Of a stretch of DNA of 64,000 nucleotides, positions 1 to 11,050 are shown in pieces. The notes below the pieces were generated by a model. It searched no databases. It saw nothing but the letters and a program-made list of their open reading frames with translations, and was not told the DNA's origin. Each line of letters opens with the position of its first letter. The stretch's first letter is position 1. The stretch is from the NCBI GenBank assembly GCA_948470475.1, contig OX419343.1, forward strand, positions 9,167,268 to 9,231,267, read 5' to 3'. The stretch is from Galaxea fascicularis. Lineage: Eukaryota; Cnidaria; Anthozoa; Scleractinia; Euphylliidae. Both the position numbers and the translations under genes were made by a program.

Positions 1-352
1 TGACAGTATTGAAATTTATCTTTCATTCGTTTACCACGCATAGAATGCGCCATCTTACCTCTTTCCCACGCCAATGCATTCGCCTAGAACGCAATGCTTG
101 TCAAACCTTGAACGTCTGATGCCGTGTGGAGGTCTTTTGACAATATAACGTATTTGTGGACCACCATTCAATTAAACTTCCATTTCTTTTTGCATACGCA
201 GAGCGTTAAGCGGCCAATTTACGCGTGTGGGAAGTTTTTACTTTCGACCATTAAGAATTCGCATTGGTGAACGTATGTGTGTCGTGGTAGACGATTTTGC
301 TTTGTATGAATTACTGGTTGGTACTGGATCATTTGTTCTGATTATAACGTAC

Positions 353-595
353 TACGGTTATCAGTTCAGCTTGGACCGAGGGAAGTTTGGCGGCCAAGTT
401 TTTCCGTTGAAACCACGTTGTTGTCAAGGGGAACACAAATAGTATCCATTGGCAACTTTTCGGGCTGTGATGTTATCAGCCTTAACATGACAGCCCGAAA
501 AATTGCCAATAGATGCTATTTGCGTTCTCCTTGACAACAGCGTGGTTTTTGGGCACCAGACTCCTCTCGGTCCAAACTCAACTGATAATCTTAGT
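353..595. repeat. Large imperfect palindrome (fold-back element)
   Basis: Two arms of about 110 bp face each other around a short spacer near 480. The left arm runs from the GGTTATCAGTT segment through the stretch around 440-470 that contains TTTTCGGGCTGTGATG. The right arm repeats this in reverse, with CATGACAGCCCGAAAA at about 487 and AACTGATAAT at about 585. Mismatches are spread along the arms, so it is an old copy. No coding potential is seen. It is probably a fold-back or MITE-type element; target duplications are not clear. Confidence 0.7.
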
Positions 596-985
596 AACAT
601 TTCGAATTGAGGTCAAGTTCCGGGCAGCTCCGAATCAGCGACGTCATGCCAAAATAAGTTAAAAGGGAGTGGTCATCCACAGTAGGCTGGCGGTGGTTCA
701 GGTGTCAAGAGTTTTCAATTGATTATCGTCTTCTTAAAGAAGTCAGTGCTGAATTCTGGAGAAGACTTCAACACGAATTATTTATTTATCCTATTCTGCT
801 GACTCCGAGTAGTCTATCCCCTTGAAACATGGGCTGGTCATCTGGACAACTTATCACTCAAATGCCTTGCAATCGTCTGTGTACAAGGCCATATGGCTCC
901 CTGGGTTAACTGCTTCAAGGCAGATCACTGATAAAATATATAAATAAATAAAAAAAAAAAATAAAAAACAAAAAAAAAAAAAACA

Positions 986-1165
986 GATGGGATATTCAGC
1001 CAACTTGAACAATTACCATCAACCTCAACCCTTTGTTTCCGATTGGATAGATAGTCACTGCACCAAGCTAGCAACGACCCTGGAACACCAAAGTTACAGA
1101 GTTTGTGCAGCAATATCTTGTGATGAACACGCTCGAAAGCCTTTGTAAAATCTAAAAAACGGCAT
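986..1165 (-). pseudogene. Fragment of LINE reverse transcriptase (CR1/Jockey-like)
   Basis: Read on the minus strand, this segment encodes LDFTKAFERVHHKILLHKL followed by FGVPGSLLAWCSDYLSNRKQ. This is the classic non-LTR reverse transcriptase block just after the first catalytic aspartate (the D-x-x-K-A-F motif), followed by the helix and the R-x-Q-x-V strand. Only about 60 residues remain, and an A/T-rich tract at 930-985 adjoins the end. It is a dead fragment; the CR1/Jockey assignment rests on these motifs only. Confidence 0.7.
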
Positions 1166-1646
1166 CAAAGTGGCTGGCCATCATCCAGTGCTGTACTCCA
1201 CTAGTAGTTGAATCAGTTGTGAATGTCAATGAATATAATACTCAATCATTTACTGTTTCTGATAAACATCTGCCATTTAATTAAGCCCGGTTCCTGACGC
1301 AAGCATAAGCACAAGCGAATAATGCTTTCGGGCTCGTGAGGCCGGACTGCCACGACAAAGTCCGAAGAATCATAAGCATAACCATAACAATATCAAAATG
1401 CGTTCTTCTTGTCTTTGCACTTATGTCGACGTTTTCTCAACGAAGATCTGCTCGTTGTTGAGCTTACGTTTGCGCTTGTGCTCATGTTACAAGTGGGGAT
1501 CAGCATGCGATAATCACAAGCACAACCACGATGTTCCCTTATCGTCGTCTGTCTTGCGATGAAGGAGGTGAGGTGGCCTTTACCAGATTTCCCTCACTAA
1601 CGGCGCTTGCGTATTTTCCTCGTTCTTTGTGCTGCTCAAGTTATTA

Positions 1647-2049
1647 GGGAGTTTTAGCAGCAACGACGGCGACAGCAACGGAAACGTCATCTCAAAATAT
1701 AACTTCTAGTTTGTGTATCTCTTTCGCGATTATTGAAATTTGTTTAACTTGGAAAATGCTGAAGAACTGTCCAGGAACTAAATTACTATGAACGGTGTTA
1801 AAACAAGGAAAAAGAAATAAAACTTTGCCGCCATGCGTTCACGTTCTCGAGAAAATATAAAATTTGGTAATTTCACGTTGCCTGTTTTGCAGAGGACGGC
1901 AAAGAAATATACAAAACTGAAAAACGCACGCGTAGAACGATTGTTTCTGCTCATTAAATTAAACCTGGGGGATGGAAGACTGGCGAAGTCAGTGGGGTAG
2001 TGTTTTTGGCGTTCTCGTTGCCGTTGCCGTCCTAGTTGCTAAAACTCCC
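1647..2049. mobile_element. Non-autonomous DNA transposon (MITE) with GGGAGTTTTAGC termini
   Basis: The left end GGGAGTTTTAGCAGCAACGA is matched in reverse at the right end (GTTGCTAAAACTCCC at 2035-2049). About 40 bp of imperfect terminal inverted repeat is rich in CAACGACGGC-type motifs. The element is about 403 bp and has no open frame. Target duplications could not be assigned with certainty, so the superfamily is left open. Flanking stretches around 1295-1340 and 2080-2140 carry AAGCATAAGC-like motifs in opposite orientation and may be an older outer element. Confidence 0.65.
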
Positions 2050-2149
2050 TATTTTAAGTGTGTGAACGTGTTTGGCCTATGCTTATGCTGATGCTTATTC
2101 TCAAATTTGCGTTGTTAGTGAGTACCAGGCTTTATGAACTGTTTCATGC

Positions 2150-3346
2150 CATTGGCCCTTGTAACACTGCAGAGTTAAAGCGTGATTTCGCTCAACCCAA
2201 AATCACGCTTTACAAAAGATATGACCTTACCAGCGAATCAAGGTGGACAACTGTAAGTTCAAATGTAACTGATATACCAATGCAGGCAAAAATCCTTGTT
2301 GGTTTCTCTATTCAACGCTAAGAACCTTGTAATGATTGTTATGATGATGTGTGTGAGCTCTCATGGTTAACCAATTTCTGACGAAAAAACAAAACAAACC
2401 AACCAAGGTAAACATTTGTGTTTTTGTGGTGTCGCTGGAGCAAGGTTGTTGCAAATAGCTTTGAACTAAGACAATGCATCGCAAATTTTATTCCTTTCGC
2501 GTAGAACTTAGCTTTCGAGAAAAAAGCGAAAACTATGGAGCAACTATCAGGTATCTCGGTAGACTGTTGTTATCAATTAAGAACACCACGATAACTTCAA
2601 GTCTATATGATTGGCTGCCTCTAAAATGAAGCTCAATTCCCAGGTAAACTTTGGTTTACTGAAAGCAGAGTTGGGATTTCGCGGGTCTAAAAACATCGAT
2701 CCGTAAGTCTGTCTCCATACCACGATCGGTTTCTAAGGATAAGGTCCATAGATTTTTACTTCGTCAGGTCACACAGGGATCATCCTTGATTAGTGATCTA
2801 GTATGCTAAAACATGTTTAATCTCTGTATGCAGTGAGAACACAGCCATGCTGGCAGTTTAAGCCGGTGTCTTCCACTTGAGAGCAAGTAAGCGTTAAAGC
2901 CGTGGACAGAAAAAAAACAAACGCTTAGCACAAACAATACTTATTACTATTAAGGAGGCATCGCGGTTGAATTTTTTGGTAAATGGGGTGAATTGAGAAT
3001 GAAAGAAAGAAGAGTAGAAAAAGATGTACACATAAACTGGTTGGACCGCGAACCCACCCCCAACATTCCTTCAATACAATCCAAAACACATCAATGAATT
3101 TTTACTGTAGCAAGGACTCCAACTTAATGGGGCCATTTTTCGATTGAAAGAAATCGAGGCGAGATTTTGGAGGGAAAGTGCTGAAATGTACGGAAAATAA
3201 GGCATTTAACCGGAGAGCCCCCCTTACATGTAAGTAGAAACAATTAGATAAGCATGCTTCATAACTGATGAAGCCTGAAGATGAGCACTGTCCATTAGTT
3301 TGTAACCTTTACTAAACTACTGAACTACTTAATTTTCCTGTTGTAG
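2150..3346. other. No gene recognised
   Basis: Non-coding, AT-rich sequence with no domain-like frame and no clear repeat structure that I can see. It lies 3' of the kelch-like gene on the opposite strand. Confidence 0.5.
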
Positions 3347-5278
3347 TTACGCGATCAAGCATCTGTGTTTGTCTCTCATGTCAAGAAGCGTCTCAGGATC
3401 TGGGTTCTCACATTGGGAGGGACTGTTGCATTTCTGTGGGATCAAAACCTTTCTGAGGAACTTGCTTCCTTTAAAAACACTCATATAACACGCTTGATCT
3501 ACTGAGAGTAAACGTTTATCAGGCGTTGTAGTTTTCGTTTTCCATACATCATTTTCAGGGTCATAGTATTCGATTGTTATTGATGTGTGTTGAATGTCGT
3601 GTCCTTGTCTTGAGAGAGTGTTTCTGCGGCTGCAGAACTCGTCAGAATATCCAACCAACGCATACAATGTGCCGTCAATACACATCAAACCAGCCACACG
3701 GCATTCAGAAAAATCCTGAGGTAATTCTAAGCTTGCTATGAGCTGCCATTCGTTTGTTAATTCGTCGTAGACCTCGCAACTTCTTAAGCTTCTCATGCCG
3801 ATAAGGGATTCTGAATCCTCGGCTGCCGGTGATCCCCTTCCACCGACCACGAAGATTTTCCCGTGGGCAGCAGCACCTTGGGCCTCACATCTTTTTTCGT
3901 TCATGTCGGTTATCTTCTCCCATTTGTTGGCAGTCAGGTCATACCTGTGAGCTTCGCTAAGGAAAGTAAAACAACAGCAGTAGCCGATTCTGCCACCAAG
4001 GAAATAAACGAAATTGTCTTTGTTGATGATACAAATACCTCTTCTGGAATCCCACTTAAACGATGACACGTCTTCCCATGAATTGGTCTCCGGATTGAAC
4101 TTCGTGATGCAAGAAAGATCCCTTTTTTGAGAAGTTCCGTGACGTTCAGCAACCAAAGCGTATATTTCGTTCTCACCTCTTACAAAAATGTGGCATACGG
4201 GGTCAATGCCTTTTGATAATGCTAACGATGAAGATAGTGTCGACAGCGATGTAGAGGAGTTGGTCAGGGAATCATAAAGTGACAGGTTGAAGTCTCCTCC
4301 AGGAAACGTTTCCGTTGTTAAGTAGAGTTTATCTTTGCAAGAGAAAGCTCTGTAACGGAGAGGAGGTATTGTGGTTGGTGCCTTACACCATGAGTCCTCT
4401 TCAGGAAAGTAGCAGAGATTATGTTCGCCTCTGCCTCGCTCAAAGATTAAAATAACTGGAGTCTTTAGTGACTTTCTGGGGTTGATATTGTTCCGTGTTT
4501 GATTGTTTTTACGGTCCATTGACTTCACAGCGTCCTTCAATATTTTTAAACAGCCGTCACTACTCTTCACCAGTCGATTTGTCTCCATCTTGCTTCGCAT
4601 GTAGTCGCGAGAAACATGAAGCAGCCGAACATGACGAAATAGTTCGGCGAAATGTTTTGTCCGTTCCTCCCTGTTGTGACCAATCCATGTTAAAATGAAT
4701 TCGAAAACCTCCTCTTCGGCACTGACATTTATTTCGTCACTTGAGATCCACAATTCAACTTCATTGCTTGACATGTCCAAAAAATCTTCCCTCGACGCCA
4801 CGGTTTTGAAATTGTCAAAGATGAACTTTGTTGTCCCAGAAGTGAGTTCTTTACAATCGTACATCTCGGCAAAACGGTAGAGTGTAACACAGTTTAAAGC
4901 ATTTAACATCTGTATCAAGGCACTTCCGGCGAGAGACTTGAGTTGTGGGAGAAACAAATAATCCGCCATCGCGATTAAGTCTTGTGCTCGATCTTTGTCT
5001 GATATCTGAACGCAACCGGTGTAAATAAATTCCAGTATGTCCCCGGCAACTGATTCGGTCAGCATTTCCAAGCGAACAACACCTTCTCTTGACTCTCGCA
5101 TATCACTGCTCAACAACTTTTCAAAGAACGGGCTTGCCTTGATTAACACGTCCCTGTGAGCTGGGATTTTTTTCCCTTCTTCAACCACGAAGATAACTTT
5201 GCATGGGTGATCAGAAGTGTCTTGCGGCCTGAAGATTTTGTTGCCATCACAGTCACAAGTTTTCAACGTTTCTTCCAT
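3347..5278 (-). CDS. BTB-BACK-Kelch domain protein (KLHL family), single exon
   Basis: This 643-residue frame starts at ATG 5278; the frame is open a little further upstream but has no earlier ATG. Residues about 24-130 form a BTB/POZ domain, with IPAHRDVLIKASPFFEKLLS and later GDILEFIYTG. A BACK domain follows at about 140-245 (NCVTLYRFAEMYDCKEL), then a run of kelch repeats to about 590 with strand pairs such as FLGG and FVVGG and spaced Y/W positions. Family members usually act as substrate adaptors of Cullin-3 E3 ubiquitin ligases: BTB binds Cul3 and the kelch propeller binds the target. The substrate cannot be told. Length is normal for the family (550-650). The gene is intronless, as in many expanded cnidarian KLHL genes, which may reflect a retrocopied origin. 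An AATATATAG stretch at about 5310-5320 could be a TATA element. Confidence 0.92.
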   Translation of the reverse strand: MEETLKTCDCDGNKIFRPQDTSDHPCKVIFVVEEGKKIPAHRDVLIKASPFFEKLLSSDMRESREGVVRLEMLTESVAGDILEFIYTGCVQISDKDRAQDLIAMADYLFLPQLKSLAGSALIQMLNALNCVTLYRFAEMYDCKELTSGTTKFIFDNFKTVASREDFLDMSSNEVELWISSDEINVSAEEEVFEFILTWIGHNREERTKHFAELFRHVRLLHVSRDYMRSKMETNRLVKSSDGCLKILKDAVKSMDRKNNQTRNNINPRKSLKTPVILIFERGRGEHNLCYFPEEDSWCKAPTTIPPLRYRAFSCKDKLYLTTETFPGGDFNLSLYDSLTNSSTSLSTLSSSLALSKGIDPVCHIFVRGENEIYALVAERHGTSQKRDLSCITKFNPETNSWEDVSSFKWDSRRGICIINKDNFVYFLGGRIGYCCCFTFLSEAHRYDLTANKWEKITDMNEKRCEAQGAAAHGKIFVVGGRGSPAAEDSESLIGMRSLRSCEVYDELTNEWQLIASLELPQDFSECRVAGLMCIDGTLYALVGYSDEFCSRRNTLSRQGHDIQHTSITIEYYDPENDVWKTKTTTPDKRLLSVDQACYMSVFKGSKFLRKVLIPQKCNSPSQCENPDPETLLDMRDKHRCLIA

Positions 5279-5302
5279 GACTAAAGGGAATTCAGTTTCC
5301 AA

Positions 5303-6443
5303 CAGTGTTGCATGCTATATATTAAGTGCCGGATGACACTGCAATACTGCTTTCGTTTTGCCTCGCAAACTTCAAACAAAGACGTCACGCTCTATACGCG
5401 TCATATATACATTTCGAATGCAAATACAGTAACTATGGATGTTTCTTGAAATTTACTTCATGGAGTCGTCATATAAACATCGCACGGTCGCGAGTTCTCT
5501 TCCAACTAGAGTATCAATGAATTATGACCTTTACGCACAATTTGATGCAGTTTGCAAAGTGCAGATCTTCGTGTCAGTCGTACACCTGTTCCTGTTAAGT
5601 TTCAGTCATAAGGGACTGAATAAATTGCATATTGGATTTGCCGCTCTGATTAAAAAGAAAGGCAAAATTATTGATTAAAGTACACATCGCTTTATTGCAC
5701 GATTTTCACGGGTGAACTTAACTGCCTGCCCTCAGACGTAGTGCGCTTTCGTGGTTGAGTCAACAAGGCGCAAATTTCCGAGTTTTCTGTTTAGTTTTGT
5801 AATTGCTTTTTTTCTTTCGTAAAATAACAAGTGTTTGATTCATCGATAAAATTGGCAAATTGGTAACTGCTAATCTCTGTAACTGTTTTCAGCGCTCTTT
5901 TTCAAGCCTGTTGTCACAACAGGAAGAAATAAATGCCTCTCAAAAAAGCAGTAATACAAAGAAGTGGGTTAATCAATGAAATAATCACCTAACTAATTGC
6001 GGAGTTATTACCGCGAAATGTACTTGTCACGCCTTTGTTACGTAATGATATTAAAAAGATTTGATGGCCTGATGAACAGGTGCACGTGCGAGGCCACGTG
6101 CAACAACAGAGCAAGGCAATATTACATCATTCACTCTTTTGCTGGATTATTAGAAACAACCACTGTTTCGTAAAAAAGTCTCTTGACATTTGACAATCTC
6201 GATGACACAGATTAAAAACTTTTGAGTGCGAATCAACAAAGTTCAATCTTAGGTGACTCTAACTCAGGCGCAACTTGAGCGCATCTACAGGTTCTCTCTC
6301 TGTTCCTGCTCACATAGAGGTCGACGGAATCAACCACGTGGCAGGTCAATTGTGCTTAGTCAGGACTCAACGTAGGGGGCAGCTCACTAGTCAATCGTAG
6401 TCGTCAACGGTTCTGAAAGTATGAACGACAGCATAGCTCTTCT
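5303..6443. other. No gene recognised
   Basis: Upstream region of the kelch-like gene. AT-rich, with no open frame that looks like a protein and no repeat structure noticed. It probably holds the promoter of that gene, but no motif can be claimed beyond the TATA-like stretch near 5315. Confidence 0.4.
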
Positions 6444-6866
6444 TTATACAGACTGGCTGCTCACGAAATCCCTTATACAGGTCTCCATGTTCCATTCCTG
6501 ACGTCCATTAAGTCTCACATGTGTGTGCTGCTCACATTTCCTTGGCTCTGCAGGGCAACACTTGGTCTTGATGTATCGGTTTGCCCTTATTATTTTTTCT
6601 CGATCTCCATTCATCAGTTCCGCTCGGTAGCACCCTCGTGCACGTGATTGCACGTGATCCCGTGACTTGTAGAATCTTTTAGCAACCACCACCAATTCAT
6701 TCAAAGGAGACAAAAACCCAGGCAACTTTCCGATTAGAAGTGCTCTCAAAACAAATGAGTAACCCGGCACTTTTAAGTGCGCTCGCTCACGATGCAAAAC
6801 CTGCCCTTTCATTGAAACGTTGACAAAATATCGGGACTTAACCGATCCGTTAAGATCACCGATCAT
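6444..6866 (-). CDS. Unrecognised 140-residue open frame
   Basis: An ATG-started frame of 140 codons, ending in TAA at 6444. The product is basic, with five cysteines in its second half (GCYRAE, KCCPAEPRKCEQ, METCIRDF). There is no signal peptide or membrane segment and no family that I recognise. The frame is long for AT-rich noncoding DNA, but an upstream stop just before the ATG, no visible splice sites and no neighbouring exons leave it uncertain. It could be a small host gene, an exon or chance. Confidence 0.25.
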   Translation of the reverse strand: MIGDLNGSVKSRYFVNVSMKGQVLHRERAHLKVPGYSFVLRALLIGKLPGFLSPLNELVVVAKRFYKSRDHVQSRARGCYRAELMNGDREKIIRANRYIKTKCCPAEPRKCEQHTHVRLNGRQEWNMETCIRDFVSSQSV

Positions 6867-6989
6867 TTCACGTGTACCTCAGTAGCCTTTCCTCCGGCTT
6901 ACAACAAGGTAGCACGGAAAGTCGCAAGAATCTAGAAAAAAAATTCATCTTTCAAATCGGCACCCATATTCCCCATAGTATCAACGAAC

Positions 6990-7265
6990 GCTTTTGATTC
7001 GATTAATGTTTTTCTGTTTTTCACGTTACCTCGTTACCACCAATAGCGTAGCTCCATCTTCTTTTTATAGACTACACATGTACACAACCCATAATTCCTC
7101 GATTCGCTCTGACGAATGGCAAACGCCCGAAACGTCAGCTTTTCGAATCCCTGTATGGTGGTCAATTTACATTATCAACTTCGTTGATAAAACCAAATCT
7201 CACGTCACTTCCCCACCGACGTAGCAATACAGGTTCTTTACAAACTAACTCCTTTATTCACTTAA
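6990..7265 (+). mobile_element. Penelope-like element terminal-repeat (pLTR) fragment
   Basis: The segment contains a hammerhead-type motif (7101-7149), then CTGTATGGTGGTCAATTTAC, a GATAAAACCAAAT block at about 7187 and a CTTCCCCACCGACG block. A diverged second copy of the latter blocks lies at about 44680-44820. Penelope-like elements are known to carry hammerhead ribozymes in their terminal repeats, and a Penelope coding fragment lies elsewhere in this window (52.1-52.7 kb). No coding part is present here, so this is a solo or truncated terminal repeat. Confidence 0.55.
7101..7149 (+). ncRNA. Type I hammerhead ribozyme motif
   Basis: All core parts are visible in order. Stem I 5' strand is GATTCG plus CT (7101-7108), then core CTGACGA (7109-7115). 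Stem II is GGC/GCC around an AAAC loop (7118-7127), with a T/C mismatch at its end. Core GAAA follows (7129-7132), then CGTC with the cleavage-site GTC (7134-7136). Stem I 3' strand is AG plus CGAATC (7137-7138 and 7144-7149), with a CTTTT bulge. Stem III is minimal: the palindrome ACGT can pair only between two molecules, as in the dimeric ribozymes of Penelope elements. The stem II mismatch suggests a decayed copy; activity is not shown. Confidence 0.6.
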
Positions 7266-7464
7266 TGACTTCCATTTCGCCGATTAACACAACTGGTGTT
7301 GTGAAAACCAGACGTTTTCATTTATATATAACCCCTTTAACTTCCTGGACGTCCCGGAAGCTCAAACTGATCAATTCGAAGCAACGATTATGAATTTCAC
7401 GGGAAATGATATGTGACATGTCCTCGTGGTGCTGGTCTGGTTTGTAGGTTTGATGTAATATTAA

Positions 7465-8503
7465 AGTGCCTATGAAGTAAAAAAGTTAAGTTTACTTATT
7501 CAAAAGGCCCTTAAAAGTGAGTAAGAATGGCACATTCCTTTTTGAAAGATCTTCTTTCATTTCCGAAATATTCAATATGCATCACACAATCAAGAATATC
7601 TCTGGAAATATTTGAGTGATGCCATTCAAACTTGGCACCAGTGATGTACGTCAGGTAAGGTACAAAATGATATCCCCCCATGACGTTGCCATGGAAACAG
7701 TGTAAGCCCCAGGTCTTGTTTGCCGAGAACCATATATCCCCATTTTTGACCAGATGAGGAGTGGCAGATGGTCATACTTAAAGTTGATCTCACATGAAAT
7801 AAACTGGGAAGCCAAACTGTTGCCATGGTAACAGCACAGTGTATCTTACCTGCCGTACATTACTGGTGCCAAGTTTGAATGGCATCAGTCAAATATTTCC
7901 AGAGATATTCTTGATTTTGTGATGTATATTCTCCCTTGAACCATCGTGAATATCTCGGGAATGAAAGAAGATCTTTTGAAAATGAAAGTGCCATCCCTGA
8001 TGATGCCGTAGATCGGCGAAAGCTTGGACGTTTTTAACAATTTTAACATCAACTGTACAGTAGTGTGAGGCCTCAATCGAATCTTCAGCTTTTCAAATAA
8101 GGAAACTATTAGGGACGGTTTGTCGTTCCGTACCCCTACCGTACCCCGCTTTGTGTGGGTCACGTGTTATTATTGCCATGTGCTCTTCGCTTCGAGCGGT
8201 TGAAAGTTTGTGGTTTGATGATGGCTTGTTTGTGTTTGCCTTTGACCTGTTTCATCGCCATCGATGTTGAGCATAGATTTAGAGATGTCCAAGAATATGT
8301 AAGTTTCCTTTTTTCTTTCTTTTTAATCGCTCGTTTGAATCGCTTTATCTGTAATTCAGTATTTCTTTCGTTCGGATCATAAGCCTTTATTATTTTCTAA
8401 TTTGTACCGCCTGCAACGCCGTGTAACAGATTAAACTTTCAGTGTCGAGTATTTGTTTGTGGTTTTGTTCAACGCAAACATAATTTTTTACTTCATAGGC
8501 ACT
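7465..8503. mobile_element. TTAA-flanked non-autonomous DNA transposon, 1.04 kb
   Basis: The ends are perfect 20-bp inverted repeats, AGTGCCTATGAAGTAAAAAA at 7465-7484 and its reverse complement at 8484-8503. Both ends are flanked directly by TTAA (7461-7464 and 8504-8507). A TTAA duplication is the mark of piggyBac or Kolobok insertion; the AGTG start does not match the CCC start usual for piggyBac. Inside, two arms of about 150 bp (around 7530-7660 and 7850-7990) are inverted copies of each other, sharing CATTCAAACTTGGCACCAGT. No transposase frame is present, so it depends on another element. Confidence 0.85.
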
Positions 8504-8507
8504 TTAA

Positions 8508-9560
8508 ATAGCACTACACAAACGTTATAAAATACCAGTGAGAGATCTGTGAATCTACTTAAGTTCAGGCTTTTATCTTTTTAAGGGACACAGGCACCTG
8601 TAGCCCAGCCAGTCGACCAACGTCGTTCCCAGGGTCCTCTCCTTCCCGTCTTCTCTCGCTCCAGGGGACGGAAAGGAGAGGGCCCTAGGAACGAGGTTGC
8701 CACTCGCCCAGAAATTCTGATCCTCTGTCTCTATAAATTCACTTCTCAGCTTGGCATAGTCATAATGTTTGCTTTCGGCTACACTGTTCCTTTGATGGCG
8801 CCATTACTTTATAATTATAATTTCTGAGAACTGGCAATGAATAACTGGATCATTTGATGTCTTAAATCGGAGTTTGGCCGGCCTGTAGGATGCCATTCAG
8901 AGGTTTAAATGACTGAGTGGAATAAAAAATCCCTTCAAGGGATAAACCCAGACTTGTGTTGCAGAGGAAGGATTCTGTCGAGTTGCGATACACTCTACTT
9001 TAGGGGTCTGATAGCCATTCAAGATCTCGATCATGCACTTCACACCCAACAGGAATTGCAAACAACATTCTCTGTGTCTGTTTGACTTGTGTTGGTTTTG
9101 CGCTGAAACATGCTGTCAGCCGTTCGTTATCGAGCAGTATTAATTGTCTGTTGACCAGAAAATGGCTAGGAGCTGTCTACTTGGGTATATGGCAAGTTTA
9201 AGCTCTTGAGGTGGCAAAAAGATGTTGACCTTTTTGTATAAGTAACACACCAAGGTCGGTCTATTTTGCGTCGTGTTGCCTTTAATCTCTGTCCTCGTCG
9301 ATGCTGCTTATTTAAGTATACAAGCCGACTAAACCCTCTTCTCCATGACCTCCATGTTTAAGCCACGTTTTTGGTATACATTAGCATCTTAACAGACCCA
9401 AGATTCAAGGCTTAATTAAAACGTACTTCCTAGTAGCTTGCGTAGTTGCAAACTCTCGGTTTTTGTTTGACCTCTTTTTCAATGTATGCTCAAATGGATC
9501 CCGATTTCAGACTGACACCCTACCTTTTAGGTGAGGAGAAAAACGGTGCGCACTCTGATT
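8508..9560. other. No gene recognised
   Basis: Mixed non-coding sequence. A short GC-rich inverted pair around 8620-8690 (AGGGTCCTCTCC and GGAGAGGGCCCT) can form a hairpin. Nothing else could be supported. Confidence 0.45.
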
Positions 9561-9561
9561 A

Positions 9562-9986
9562 CAGCTGTTTCGGGAAAGGTTGTCCCAAAGAAGAGAAAAG
9601 CGTACGCGACAATCTCTAAGGGCATGATGGGTAGAACTGCTTCCATAATTACGAATTCCACGTGCGGATGCATAATAAAACTAGTTTTTGTTCGTCCAAA
9701 ATTTTCTGCCTTTATTTGCCCAGTGTTAAATAAGGCATTTTAACACATAGCGTTGTGGGATAGTTTTCGGCGACATATGCAGAGTAGCTGCCACTTCATC
9801 TACACTGCATATTCAAAACTAACTCTTTCATTCCGTTTGCCCGCCATCGCAGGTCTTCACGGCTGTATAGTCGCGGCATCGTCGGTTTTGGACGTTTATC
9901 AATATTCATTATATCCAAACTACCTTTCGGGATTGTCGCGTACGCATTTTTTGTTTTTCTTGGGACAACCTTTCCTGACACAGCTG
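9562..9986. repeat. Inverted repeat pair, about 55-bp arms
   Basis: The left arm 9562-9614 (CAGCTGTTTCGGGAAAGGTT to GTACGCGACAATC) and right arm 9930-9986 (GATTGTCGCGTACGC to CCTTTCCTGACACAGCTG) are inverted copies with a few mismatches, around a spacer of about 315 bp. This is probably the remnant of a non-autonomous DNA element. Short frames over it carry no domains. Confidence 0.6.
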
Positions 9987-11050
9987 CATATACGACATAA
10001 ACACTGTTCAGTCGCATGTTCAAAGGCACCTTTGACTTCATTTCAGTAGTTTTGATGATAGGCATATTAACAAAAAATTACATTTAGGTTTTTTTTATCT
10101 CAGAGTTATGTGTCACAGAAGAGGCGATCTTGTGACCCGCGCGAAAATGTTGAACAACGTGGAAAGTGGACAATAATAGCAAAGTAAAAACGGTTAAAAA
10201 AAAAAATTCTTTAGAAAAGGGATCAAAATTAGTAAACATGTGAGGCCGTAGGTTTTGGGCTAGAACTGTCACGGGTCTCAGAAATAGCAACTGGCTTTCA
10301 TCACAGTACAAGAAGTCCAGGGTGTCGGAAACGTTGCAGAGAACCAAGTGCTAAGCCCGGCAAAGCTAAAATTAAACCAAAGAACTATTGAAAGGGGTCG
10401 CGCTTTGCTTATTTTAACCAAACCTAGAGTTTCCGACTTCCAGTGTACGTACAAGAGTGCATTTTTAATCCAGTTTTTGAAGTTCAATATTATAATTCTT
10501 TATCCAAACACGTGCAAAGAATGCAATATGTTGTCGCTTGCTTTCAAGTAAAAAAAAAGTGATGAGGGTATCAATTCCATAAGGAACCTTAACTTACGTT
10601 CGCCAAAAACATCTGAGTGGTTCTTCTTGGTCGTATTGAATTGGTTTTCATTCTAAAGCGAACTTAGACTGAGCTTAATACCGGTTGTCAGACTAGCCAT
10701 AAACAAGATTTCACAACTTTTTCATGTATTCAGAATAATTAATTTTATATTCTTGGAATATATATCACGAGTTTCAGTAGTTTCAGTGAGAATACAATAC
10801 ATGTTTACCCAACCTATTACTGTGACAAAAACATGGCAGTCAGTTCATGTGATGGCGCTATTTTTGTCTACCAAGGGACAAATTGAGTTGTGTGGTTCTT
10901 TTTTAGGTCGTTCATCAATACTGCGGTGGCATATTTAGGTGGTATGGTTAACATTAGAAAAGTGATTGTGGGGTGAGAACCAAACTCACAAGGTTTTCGA
11001 TCGGGTTGTGTGAGAATTTCTACGTGCGAAAGCTTAGTCGCTTCAAAACT
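9987..11050. other. No gene recognised; upstream region of galaxin-like gene
   Basis: AT-rich DNA without recognisable coding or repeat structure. Its right end should hold the promoter of the galaxin-like gene starting at 11051, but no convincing TATA or initiator element stands out. Confidence 0.4.
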
